DNA of 64,000 nt from Caproiciproducens faecalis. Lineage in GTDB: Bacteria; Bacillota; Clostridia; Oscillospirales; Acutalibacteraceae. Shown one piece after another: positions 40,195-48,356 of this stretch. Each line of letters opens with the position of its first letter. Within the stretch, counting starts at the first letter, position 1. Below the pieces are notes generated by a model that saw nothing but the letters and a program-made list of their open reading frames with translations, had not been told where the DNA came from and did not search any database. The translations under genes were made by a program, and so were the position numbers. The stretch covers positions 186,001 to 250,000 of the forward strand of contig NZ_JAGFNZ010000001.1 in the NCBI RefSeq assembly GCF_019448085.1, given 5' to 3'.

Positions 40195-41130
40195 ATGACA
40201 AAATTTGAGACCGATAATTTCCAATATGATAAGAATCCATCCACTAAAATTATAGAAAAAGCTGGGATGAATGTGAAAGAAATTAAGATTGTAGTAGTCG
40301 ATGATTCTCCTTTTTCCGTGGCTATGCTGACCAACATCCTCATTTCCAGAGGCTTTGTTGTCGCGGGCAGCGCGAATTCTCTGGAAGAGGCCGTAGAGGC
40401 GGTAACCACGCTGAAGCCGGACATTGTTACCATGGATATGACAATGCCGGGCGCGGACGGGATTGAATGCACGAAGGCCATTCGTGCCGTCTGCCCCCAT
40501 TTGAAAGTCATTATCGTAAGTTCCATGATGGATGACGAAATTGTACACAGAGCACAGAAGGCAAGAATCTCCGGTTATGTGCAGAAGCCTGTGGATGAAG
40601 AAGAACTCTGCCTGCTGATTCAGAGAATTATGTCCGACGACGAGCTGTTTTTACAGCTTGACGGTTTGTATTACAATGCGTTTCGCGAAGCGCTGGCCGA
40701 CACGTTTAATAAGTTTTTCAAATCTGTCCCGGACTTTCAGGAAAAACAGACGACAAGGGAAGAACAGGTTTCCAGGGGGATGTCGGTTGTCATGGGCATT
40801 ATCGGGAAATACGGCGGCAGAATGATTTTGGATATGTCAGAAGAAGCTGCGGAAAACATAGCGAAATTTCTGCTGAAAAAAGAGGAAGTCACAAAGGACC
40901 AGATTGTCAATGTGATGGGAGAAATCTCTAATATCGTGGCTGGGAATGCCTGTTCGCTTCTGAATAAAAGCAATTCTCTTTTCGGACTGCGCGTAGCGCC
41001 CCCGACAATTGTTTACGGGGAATGTATTAAAATTTCCAAAACGGTGCTTGACACGGTTTCTTCCGCCAAGGCAGAGACGGACTTTGGGGAAGTTTATTTC
41101 AATGTAGGTTTTAACAGGGGCGTGAATTGA
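40195..41130 (+). CDS. Response regulator fused to a CheX-like phosphatase domain
   Basis: This is a cytoplasmic two-domain protein. The receiver domain shows VVVDDSPF, phosphoacceptor Asp in IVTMDMTMPGADG and the conserved lysine in YVQKPVDEEE. The second half is a CheX/CheC-like domain with the phosphatase-type motif GEISNIVAGNACSLL (E-x-x-N). The true start may be the ATG at 40267 (MNVKEIKIVVVDD), since the 24 residues before it look unconserved and neither start has a strong ribosome site. The stop overlaps the next cheX-like gene (TGATG). The fusion suggests self-regulated dephosphorylation in chemotaxis or motility output. Confidence 0.82.
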   Translation: MTKFETDNFQYDKNPSTKIIEKAGMNVKEIKIVVVDDSPFSVAMLTNILISRGFVVAGSANSLEEAVEAVTTLKPDIVTMDMTMPGADGIECTKAIRAVCPHLKVIIVSSMMDDEIVHRAQKARISGYVQKPVDEEELCLLIQRIMSDDELFLQLDGLYYNAFREALADTFNKFFKSVPDFQEKQTTREEQVSRGMSVVMGIIGKYGGRMILDMSEEAAENIAKFLLKKEEVTKDQIVNVMGEISNIVAGNACSLLNKSNSLFGLRVAPPTIVYGECIKISKTVLDTVSSAKAETDFGEVYFNVGFNRGVN

Positions 41131-41591
41131 TGAATAAAGATTACACGGAGTCATTTTCCATTGCTTTTCTCGACGTGATGCCGCAGCTGGGAATCACGGA
41201 TGTTCAACTTAAGGGGGAAACGGAATGTGGTCACTTAATCCGTTCTCCCGGTGTGGTCGTGGTCATCGGCATCACAGGCGACCTTCACGGGAACGTGTAT
41301 TTTACCATGCAGGAAAGCTGCGCAAACTCCATTGCTTCCACCATGATGGGTGGAATGGAGGTTCTCCAGTTTGATGAAATGGTGCAGAGCGCGGTGTCGG
41401 AGCTCAGCAACATGCTTGCCGCGACAGCCTGTACGAACCTGTCGGAAAAAGGGATCGGTGCGGATATTTCAACCCCGACCCTGATTCACGGCGATTTTAC
41501 GGCGGATGCCAGCCTGAAGCAGGCAAGCTGTCTGGAAATGCTGGTGGGTGAAAATCTGTTTGGCATTTATCTTTCCTTGGAAACGAAATAA
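41130..41591 (+). CDS. cheX: CheX-like chemotaxis phosphatase
   Basis: This stand-alone CheX domain protein has 153 aa. The phosphatase helix reads SAVSELSNMLAATACTNLSEKG, with Glu and Asn in the E-x-x-N arrangement that hydrolyses phospho-CheY. MGGMEVLQFDEMVQ is typical of the turn before it. It is translationally coupled to the REC-CheX gene, so the two are expected to form a pair. No other chemotaxis genes flank it apart from the receptor 20 kb away. A strong terminator follows. Confidence 0.85.
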   Translation: MNKDYTESFSIAFLDVMPQLGITDVQLKGETECGHLIRSPGVVVVIGITGDLHGNVYFTMQESCANSIASTMMGGMEVLQFDEMVQSAVSELSNMLAATACTNLSEKGIGADISTPTLIHGDFTADASLKQASCLEMLVGENLFGIYLSLETK

Positions 41592-41612
41592 ACTGGTACA
41601 TTAATTATATTA

Positions 41613-41647
41613 AAAAGGATTCACAGCAATACGCCGTGAATCCTTTT
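41613..41647 (+). terminator. Terminator of the cheX pair
   Basis: AAAAGGATTCAC pairs with GTGAATCCTTTT around 11 bases, about 20 bases beyond the stop. Confidence 0.8.
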
Positions 41648-41863
41648 AATTTGATTTTATATTGTGATTTCAGGTTCTTTTCATTATAATAGGAATATGG
41701 TAAATTTTCCCGAATTGTAGATTCCGTGTGGTTGAGGGGGAATTTTATGGGCTCCGCGGGCGAAATCCCGCCCTTCACAAATCGGGAATCACGCCGATAT
41801 ATTTGATAATAAGGTAAAAAAGAAGCCGAAATGGGTTTGCTTTGCTCAGAAGGAGGAATTTTA

Positions 41864-43717
41864 TTGAAAAAGATCATTTCAGTTTTTCTATCGCTGGCGG
41901 TGATCGTTCTGTCGGTGCCGGTGGCTGTACAGGCAGCGACCGATGCGGAAATTATTGACAAGCACGGTGCGAAAACCTACCAGGGAACTGCTTCTGCCTG
42001 GAGCACTGCATGGAATGAAGACAGTTTTACGGAAGTGACCGGCTCCAATGTCACCGCCAACAACAGCCTGACCATTAAGGCGGGCGAGGTCAAGGACGTT
42101 ACGGTGTCCGGCAGCAGCAGTAAGGTGACGATCAGCGGCGGTACCGTGAGCGACGTTGTCTGTGACGGTTCAGCGGAAGTTTCGGGCGGCACCGTAAACT
42201 CTCTGCAATCGAACGGAGACATCACTCTAAGGGGCGGCACGATTAAACACGATGTAGAATCCTATCAGAAAGTGACAATCAGCGGGAAAATTGCAATCGG
42301 CGGTTCCGTGCTGGGGAATGATGTGGATATATCCAGCGGCAGCTCCGGCAGCTCGCTGTCCGGTTCCATTCAGGCCGGCGGAGTTATTTCTCTGGCCGGA
42401 AACGGAATGAAGATCAAAGAGATTAGCGGGGAAGATACGGCAACGCTGAGCCTTAAAAATTACAGCGGCAAGCTTCCTGTTTTAACGGATCTGGGAACGA
42501 TCTCGGTGGATGCCAGCAGTACGGTGACGGCAAACGGAAATGTGGAGGCGGGCAACTTAACCATTGCCGCAAAGGGCGAATTCGTGACTGCCTCCTTGCT
42601 GGATCTGGATACGCTGACAGGTCCGGGCACTCTTTCCTTTAACACCGGCAAACTGACGGTACATAACAATATTTCGGAAAAACCCCTTCTGAATTTCAAC
42701 AACTCTGCCAGAAACGGACAGACGGCCTTTAAAGCTGACAGGGGAATGGTGGGAGAGGACGAGGTTCTTTTGTATGATTTTGAGCTGGAAAGAGAAACGT
42801 CCGATGACGGTGATATGGATGAATTTGTGTTGTCCAGTACGCTCAAAGAGGGCGTTACCCTGAGTAAGTCCGCCGTTGCGCTGGACGGAAAAAATTCCGT
42901 CACGGTTCAGGCAAGTGTGAAGCCTTCCTTCTCACAGTTTGCGGAAGGGACAAAACTTGTCTGGGAAATGCACGGAGAAACCAGCGGGTTCACCATCAGC
43001 TCAAACGGACTTTCCTGTCAGGTTTCCGCAAAGGGCACGTCCTCTGATTCTTATAAAGCGACTCTGGTTGCTTATTTGGTAGATAAAAGAGGGGACAGAC
43101 TGGCGGACTACAAGTCCGACTCCTGCACTCTCTCCTATGGAACACCGTCGAATTCAACCGGTTCTGACCTTACGCTGGACACCTATGCCGTTACCATCGG
43201 CGCGGGCGGAACCTACTGGGTTCTGGCAATTACGGATTCCAAAACGGCTCCGGTCGCCATGTCCTATAACTCTTCCGTGGCAACGGTGGGCGCCGCTGCG
43301 GCCTACAACAAAAACGGAAAAGTCGGATGGCTGTTTCCTGTAACCGGGGTTGCAAAGGGCGGAGTAACCATCGACATTGCCGGACAAAAGATGATTACCA
43401 CCATTGCCGCGGGCAGCGTGGTGGTGGATACCGCTTCCTACACCATGGGCCCGGGCGGAAAATATTTTATCGGTGTTAAAATCAGCGGAATCGACCGCAA
43501 AAACGTCAATGTTCATTCCCAGAACGCCTGCACGATGGTTCAGTACGCCGGGAAAAACAAAAGCGGGCTGGATCTGTATGCGGTGACCGCGGGTCAGACC
43601 GGGGTCGGGGCCGTCATCTTTGAAATTGTCGGCGGCCAGTCGGTACAGACACAGATCACGGTAGCAAACGGCGCCAAGCCGCACGGCGTAAGCGGAAGGC
43701 TGATTGCCGCGGCGTAA
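41864..43717 (+). CDS. Secreted beta-helix-like surface protein with Ig-like C-terminus
   Basis: This exported protein has about 617 aa. A TTG at 41864, eight bases after AGGAGG, gives a clean signal peptide (MKKIISVFLSLAVIVLS, cleavage near VQA-A). Residues about 60-240 are rich in short strands ending in SGGT or RGGT, such as TISGGTVSDVVCDGS, the pattern of a right-handed parallel beta-helix. The C-terminal third has two related beta domains: VTIGAGGTYWVLAITDS and YTMGPGGKYFIGVKIS begin the repeats. No LPxTG or SLH anchor is seen. It may be an adhesin or spore/wall surface protein; the role is unknown. Confidence 0.75.
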   Translation: MKKIISVFLSLAVIVLSVPVAVQAATDAEIIDKHGAKTYQGTASAWSTAWNEDSFTEVTGSNVTANNSLTIKAGEVKDVTVSGSSSKVTISGGTVSDVVCDGSAEVSGGTVNSLQSNGDITLRGGTIKHDVESYQKVTISGKIAIGGSVLGNDVDISSGSSGSSLSGSIQAGGVISLAGNGMKIKEISGEDTATLSLKNYSGKLPVLTDLGTISVDASSTVTANGNVEAGNLTIAAKGEFVTASLLDLDTLTGPGTLSFNTGKLTVHNNISEKPLLNFNNSARNGQTAFKADRGMVGEDEVLLYDFELERETSDDGDMDEFVLSSTLKEGVTLSKSAVALDGKNSVTVQASVKPSFSQFAEGTKLVWEMHGETSGFTISSNGLSCQVSAKGTSSDSYKATLVAYLVDKRGDRLADYKSDSCTLSYGTPSNSTGSDLTLDTYAVTIGAGGTYWVLAITDSKTAPVAMSYNSSVATVGAAAAYNKNGKVGWLFPVTGVAKGGVTIDIAGQKMITTIAAGSVVVDTASYTMGPGGKYFIGVKISGIDRKNVNVHSQNACTMVQYAGKNKSGLDLYAVTAGQTGVGAVIFEIVGGQSVQTQITVANGAKPHGVSGRLIAAA

Positions 43718-43745
43718 CGGTAAAAATATTCCACAGAAAAACAGG

Positions 43746-43794
43746 GAGCATATCCGGAAAAGTCCGCGGAACAGGGCTTATTCCGCATATGCTC
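43746..43794 (+). terminator. Terminator of the surface-protein gene
   Basis: GAGCATAT pairs with ATATGCTC, and the inner arms GCGGAA and TTCCGC also pair. A short T-rich tract follows. Confidence 0.6.
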
Positions 43795-43929
43795 TTTCCG
43801 CTTTTAAAAAATTCTGTCGGCGGGTTAAGTACGCCTTGCGAAAAAAATTCTTGACCGCAGGCTGAAGTTTTCGGTTTTGTGGTATAATAGAAATGATCCT
43901 CAAAAGAAAGAGATTAATAAGGAGAATTT

Positions 43930-44835
43930 ATGCTTTCATTCAAACCAATTGAAGCTGACAATATTGTGGAGCTATCCAAGTATTTCCAGCACCAGCAGTT
44001 TAGGACCTGTGACTATTCCATTGCGGGTATCTTTATGTGGAGAAAATTTTTTTACAGTGAGTATGATATCTATGAAAATATGTTGCTTTTTAAAGTTACA
44101 TATATTAATGGAGCGGTCGCGTTTACTTTTCCGGTTGGCCCCGGCTCGGTGGACGGTGCGCTGACGCAGCTGGAAAATTACGCAAGGGAAAACAGCATTC
44201 CTCTCTGTTTCTGCACGGTACCGCTGGATGCGTTTTCCATACTGGAAAAAAGATACGGCGGTAAGGTTTCCCAAACAGAAAACCGTGACTGGTTTGACTA
44301 CCTGTACCTGTGTTCCGACATGCAGACGTTTGCCGGAAGAAGATTCAGCGGGCAGCGCAACCATATCAACAAGTTTAAAAAGCTGTATCCGGACTACCGT
44401 TATGTTCCCATTAACAACGGAAACATAGACAGGGTGGCTGAATTTTTCGGCAGCTACGCGGAGGAGCATATTAAGGACAACCCCATTGCCAAAGAGGAAT
44501 CCTTCCGGGCTAAAGAAATCCTGCCGTATTTCGAGCAGTTCGGGCTGCGGGGAGGATTTATTGAGGTCGAAGGAAAAATCGTGGCCTTTTCCGTGGGTGA
44601 AATTGTGGGGGATACCCTTTTTGTTCATATAGAAAAGGCACTGAAGGAGTATGAAGGCTCTTATCAGGTCATGGTAAAGGAGTTCGCCGTTCATGAGGCA
44701 GATGAGAGAGTAGTTTATATTAACCGCGAGGAAGATATCGGCGACCTGGGGCTCAGAACCTCTAAGCTGTCTTATCACCCCGTTCACATCCTTGAAAAGT
44801 ATTTTGTGACAGTGGAGGAATCCGCATGGAAATAA
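43930..44835 (+). CDS. DUF2156 (LPG synthase C-terminal-like) protein
   Basis: This 301-aa soluble protein has the double GNAT-like fold found in the C-terminal half of lysyl-phosphatidylglycerol synthase and in FemX-like transferases. Landmarks are YSIAGIFMWRKFFYSEYD, the basic SGQRNHINKFKKLYPDY and the acceptor-site region YINREEDIGDLGLRTSKLSYHPVH. It has no membrane domain, so it is not a complete lipid aminoacyltransferase. AAGGAG precedes the ATG. Its last ten bases overlap the start of the large GNAT-fusion gene, which implies a joint function. Acyl or aminoacyl transfer from tRNA or CoA is the family-based expectation. Confidence 0.82.
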   Translation: MLSFKPIEADNIVELSKYFQHQQFRTCDYSIAGIFMWRKFFYSEYDIYENMLLFKVTYINGAVAFTFPVGPGSVDGALTQLENYARENSIPLCFCTVPLDAFSILEKRYGGKVSQTENRDWFDYLYLCSDMQTFAGRRFSGQRNHINKFKKLYPDYRYVPINNGNIDRVAEFFGSYAEEHIKDNPIAKEESFRAKEILPYFEQFGLRGGFIEVEGKIVAFSVGEIVGDTLFVHIEKALKEYEGSYQVMVKEFAVHEADERVVYINREEDIGDLGLRTSKLSYHPVHILEKYFVTVEESAWK

Positions 44836-47108
44836 CCGAGATTTCCGAATCCGACTGGGAGCAGGCCGCCGATCTGGCGGTTTCCTGCTTTATCAATGAT
44901 TTATATTTTCAGAAGATGATCCCGGAGGAGCAGGAAAGAAAATCGGAATTAAAGAAAAATTTTTTAGATGCCGTTACTTACTGCGGCGCGGAAAACGGGG
45001 CGTTCGGCATTAAGGAAAACGGACGTCTGATTGCCTTTATTCTGTTTTTTGATTACGACCGGCTGAACAAGTCCAACCCGCAGCAGATGTCCCGCTTTTT
45101 TGGGTATGATGCGAGCGGTGGGTCCCGGTTTCAGCTGACCCATCCGACCACTGTATCGGATCAGAGATTCATTCAGCTGAAGGCGGAGGAATGCGGCGTG
45201 CGCACGACCTACCTCCTTTCCCTCGGCGTTGACGAGCCGTACAGGCGCGCGGGGCTGGCCACGAGGCTGGTACGGTTCGTGCGCGAAAGCTATCCGAACC
45301 ATTCTCTGCTGAGCGACATTTCCAATCCGGAATCCATTGGCCTTTACAAAAAGCAGGGCTTTCAGATCAGGGAAATGAGTGAAAACTATTACTGGGTCAA
45401 AGGTGATCCCCTTCTGGACAGCGCCGGTGCGGAAAATGCGGAGCAGATTTATCTGGCGCTTCCCAATGAAGAAACCCTGTCCGCGGTGTTCGGCAACGAA
45501 CAAATTGCGTTTGAAACTGCGGAAATATTCGGCTATCGGGTGGAAAAAAACAGCGCCGGTTACAGCTTCCTCAAAGAACCGTCTGCGTGCTGCCGGGCGG
45601 TCATCGCTCCAGTGAGCAGGGAACAGCTTTTTTTGTACCAGAAAACGATCTGCCTCGCCAACAACACGGAGGAATATCGCTCCGGGGGCGGGAAGAATTA
45701 TTTTATTTATTACCGGACGTATCCTTATGACAATCCGGTTCTTTATAATGGTTTACTAAACGAAATGCTTCGTACCAGGCAGTCGGAGTGGAGCATAATT
45801 CCGGACGTGTATGTGAGTTTCCCTATTGAGTACAGCAGCATTTCCGCTCTGCAAAATGCCGGGCAGGGAAAGTACGATAAAACGATTGCACAGCTTTTGG
45901 ATCTGCTCGATTTTCGCACTCATTTCGAGTCCGGAGTGCCAAAGCAGAACAGTTTGCCCAAAAACGGCAGCAGCTTTAAGGAACGCATCAGACGGTACTA
46001 CCTTGGAAAGATCAAAATCGTGGTTGCGGGGGAGACCACGCCGGAGACTTATCTGACCGGCGGTGAAGAAATCGGCCGTCCCGCTTTTGTTGATCTGATT
46101 CTTTCCGTTGACCGACAGAGCAGCTGCGGCGTTGTTTCCGTGGCATCGCTATCCTGTCCGTTCCTGCTCAGCCATTTTCTGGACAGTATTGTCAGAAACC
46201 AGTTTACGGTGAAAAAGGACAACGGGGATACCGAGAATTTTTACGAATATCTGGAGCGCGAGTTTCAGGTGCTGAAGAGAGGAACGCCAAAGGCCTTTGT
46301 CACGATTCCCAACAAGCGCGGCCAGATTCAAAACAACGAGCTGGCGTCCCTGCTTTTTACGGAGACCATTTATCAGCAGGGGGAAAACATGGGAAGGGTC
46401 ATAGACCGCGATGTTGTCCAGATAGTGGAAAATGAGCATGGAATGGCGCAGTATGAGTATGCGCACGGGTATGCGTATTCCAATATTTTTGTGCAAATAT
46501 CGGACACTTTCCCGTTTGAAATAACCAATCGTATCGAGTTTGAATCCATTACTTTGTTTTACATAGAGCTCCTGATGTTCGAAGAGTCCGCCATCGTCAC
46601 CACCAGCGAGAAAATTGTAGATTTCCTTTCGCCGGACGGCGGCCATACACCGAACGAGGTTCTCTCAAAAACACATCAGATTTTTGATGAATACTCCCGG
46701 ACGATAGAATTCTGGGATATTCAGGTCAACTATCCGTCCTCCAAAAAATCGCTGGCCATGCTGCGCAATGCGTTCCGCATTGATGAACAGCTGCAGCGGC
46801 TGGAAAGAAATCAGAATCAGCTTCAAAGGGTGTTTGATACCCAGCGCGACCTTTTGGACAGGCTGGATTCTTCCAATCTGAATTATATCCTGCTGTTTTT
46901 CACTCTTCTGCAGGTGCTTGCCCTGCTGGTGCCGGGAATTTTTACAACCGGAGGAATTTTTACGGAGCAGAAAATTCTTGCGTATCTGTTTTTAGCGGCG
47001 GGGCTGTTTGTTTATGTAAAATTGAAAAACAGGATTCTGGCAAGAAGCGTTCGGGGAAAGCGCTCCTGGCGGAAGAAAAATTTTGAAGATAAACATCAGA
47101 GCGATTGA
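44826..47108 (+). CDS. Large GNAT acetyltransferase fused to a membrane-anchored domain
   Basis: This 760-aa protein has an unusual layout. Residues 1-190 are a GNAT domain with LLSLGVDEPYRRAGLATRLVRF as the acetyl-CoA loop. Residues 200-640 contain an uncharacterised region without clear family motifs, including DLILSVDRQSSCGVVSVASLS and EFQVLKRGTPKAFVTIPNKRG. Residues 660-695 form a Gln/Leu/Arg-rich coiled coil (RLERNQNQLQRVFDTQRDLLDRL). Two transmembrane helices and a basic tail end the protein. The arrangement suggests an oligomeric membrane protein with a catalytic N-terminus. It is co-translated with the DUF2156 gene. GGAGG supports the start. Function unknown. Confidence 0.75.
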   Translation: MEITEISESDWEQAADLAVSCFINDLYFQKMIPEEQERKSELKKNFLDAVTYCGAENGAFGIKENGRLIAFILFFDYDRLNKSNPQQMSRFFGYDASGGSRFQLTHPTTVSDQRFIQLKAEECGVRTTYLLSLGVDEPYRRAGLATRLVRFVRESYPNHSLLSDISNPESIGLYKKQGFQIREMSENYYWVKGDPLLDSAGAENAEQIYLALPNEETLSAVFGNEQIAFETAEIFGYRVEKNSAGYSFLKEPSACCRAVIAPVSREQLFLYQKTICLANNTEEYRSGGGKNYFIYYRTYPYDNPVLYNGLLNEMLRTRQSEWSIIPDVYVSFPIEYSSISALQNAGQGKYDKTIAQLLDLLDFRTHFESGVPKQNSLPKNGSSFKERIRRYYLGKIKIVVAGETTPETYLTGGEEIGRPAFVDLILSVDRQSSCGVVSVASLSCPFLLSHFLDSIVRNQFTVKKDNGDTENFYEYLEREFQVLKRGTPKAFVTIPNKRGQIQNNELASLLFTETIYQQGENMGRVIDRDVVQIVENEHGMAQYEYAHGYAYSNIFVQISDTFPFEITNRIEFESITLFYIELLMFEESAIVTTSEKIVDFLSPDGGHTPNEVLSKTHQIFDEYSRTIEFWDIQVNYPSSKKSLAMLRNAFRIDEQLQRLERNQNQLQRVFDTQRDLLDRLDSSNLNYILLFFTLLQVLALLVPGIFTTGGIFTEQKILAYLFLAAGLFVYVKLKNRILARSVRGKRSWRKKNFEDKHQSD

Positions 47109-47140
47109 TGCAATACAAAAAACTGAAAAGAGGGATACCG

Positions 47141-47662
47141 ATGGATGCAGCGCAGAGACGCCAGGCAATCCTTGAACTTTTAAAACAAAGCACACAGCCG
47201 GTCAGCGCTGGTACCATTGCCAACCGGTTTCAAGTGAGCCGCCAGGTGATTGTGGGCGATGTTGCTCTTTTGAGGGCGGGAAATTCTGCCATTTCCGCTA
47301 CCCCGCGGGGATATATTCTGGCGGATGGCGCAATGGAAAGCAATCAGCTGACCCGAACCATTGCCTGCCGGCACAGCAGGGAAAACCTCGCGGAGGAACT
47401 CTACACGATTGTGGACAACGGCTGCGGTTTAATTGATGTGATTGTGGAACACGCGGTTTACGGCCAGATTTCCGGTCAGCTGCATATTTTTTCCCGTTAC
47501 GACGCGGACTGCTTTTTGGAAAAGCTGTCGAAAGATCACGCGTCGCCCCTGTGCGACCTCACGGGCGGCGTACATCTGCACACCATTTCCTGCCGGTCAG
47601 AGGAAGCCTATCAAAGGGTGCTGGCCGCATTGAAGGAGAAAGGAATTTTGTTTTCCAAATAG
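47141..47662 (+). CDS. niaR: Niacin-responsive repressor NiaR (HTH plus 3H domain)
   Basis: This 173-aa regulator represses NAD precursor genes when nicotinate is plentiful. Residues 1-60 are a winged helix (QPVSAGTIANRFQVSRQVIVGDVALLR). Residues 70-170 are the 3H domain with its conserved histidines, in RHSRENLAEELY, IVEHAVYGQI and GGVHLHTI. The ATG at 47141 is behind AAAGAGGG; an in-frame ATG at 47105 lies within the end of the preceding gene. The next gene is the niacin transporter niaX, which confirms the assignment. Confidence 0.92.
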   Translation: MDAAQRRQAILELLKQSTQPVSAGTIANRFQVSRQVIVGDVALLRAGNSAISATPRGYILADGAMESNQLTRTIACRHSRENLAEELYTIVDNGCGLIDVIVEHAVYGQISGQLHIFSRYDADCFLEKLSKDHASPLCDLTGGVHLHTISCRSEEAYQRVLAALKEKGILFSK

Positions 47663-47669
47663 CAGCCTC

Positions 47670-47698
47670 TTGACAAATCTCGAAATAATCTTTACAAT
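47670..47698 (+). promoter_or_regulatory. Promoter of niaX
   Basis: A perfect TTGACA and TACAAT are separated by 17 bases, about 60 bases before the niaX start codon. Confidence 0.7.
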
Positions 47699-47710
47699 AC
47701 TAATTGCAGG

Positions 47711-47720
47711 TGTCAAGACA
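47711..47720 (+). promoter_or_regulatory. Candidate NiaR operator TGTCAAGACA
   Basis: An inverted repeat with TGTC and GACA arms lies about 13 bases downstream of the niaX -10. This fits repression of niaX by the NiaR protein encoded just upstream. Known NiaR sites contain similar TGTC/GACA half-sites, as far as I recall. Confidence 0.5.
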
Positions 47721-47761
47721 TATGTAAAGTTAAAAGCAGAGGATTGTCAAAGGGGGATATT

Positions 47762-48352
47762 ATGAGAAATAGCGAAACGAAATTAATCAGTATGGTGATT
47801 GCGGCGCTGTTATGCGCGATCGGCATCGTCATCCCCATGTTTGCGCCGAAAATTATTTTAGAGCCGGCTTCCTTTACTCTTGCCAGCCATGTACCGATTT
47901 TTATTGCTTTGTTTATTTCACCGCCGGTAGCCGCTGCGGTCGCTCTTGGAACGTCGTTTGGCTTTTTGTTTGCCGGATTTCCGATAGTGGTCGTACTGCG
48001 TGCGCTCAGCCATGTGGTCTTTGCGCTGACAGGCGCGCTGCTTTTGAAAAAGAAAGAGGACATGCTCTCTACCGCTGGAAAATCAACGCTTTTCGGATTG
48101 CTTTTGGCAATGATCCACGCTGTCTGTGAAGTGACAGTCGTAACTTTGTTTTATTTCGGAAACAATATGCCGAAAAATTACTATACCAACGGCTATTTTA
48201 TGTCCGTGCTCCTGCTTGTCGGGGTCGGCACCGTTATCCACAGTATGATTGATTTCGGAATTGCTCTGTTTGTGTGGAAGCCGCTGAGCCGTGTGATTTC
48301 CATTCCCGTCAGCGCAAAGGCCGTGCTGAAAAGAGAAGCCGCCGTAAAATAA
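47762..48352 (+). CDS. niaX: Niacin ECF transporter S component NiaX
   Basis: This 196-aa membrane protein has about six hydrophobic segments and is the substrate-binding subunit of an energy-coupling-factor importer for nicotinate. Family landmarks are EPASFTLASHVPIFIALFISPPVAA near residue 38 and the AxxxA-like TM1 (VIAALLCAIGIVIP) that contacts the shared EcfT subunit. EcfA and EcfT are not in this window and are presumably shared with other S components. AAAGGGGG precedes the ATG at 47762. Confidence 0.9.
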   Translation: MRNSETKLISMVIAALLCAIGIVIPMFAPKIILEPASFTLASHVPIFIALFISPPVAAAVALGTSFGFLFAGFPIVVVLRALSHVVFALTGALLLKKKEDMLSTAGKSTLFGLLLAMIHAVCEVTVVTLFYFGNNMPKNYYTNGYFMSVLLLVGVGTVIHSMIDFGIALFVWKPLSRVISIPVSAKAVLKREAAVK

Positions 48353-48356
48353 AAGA

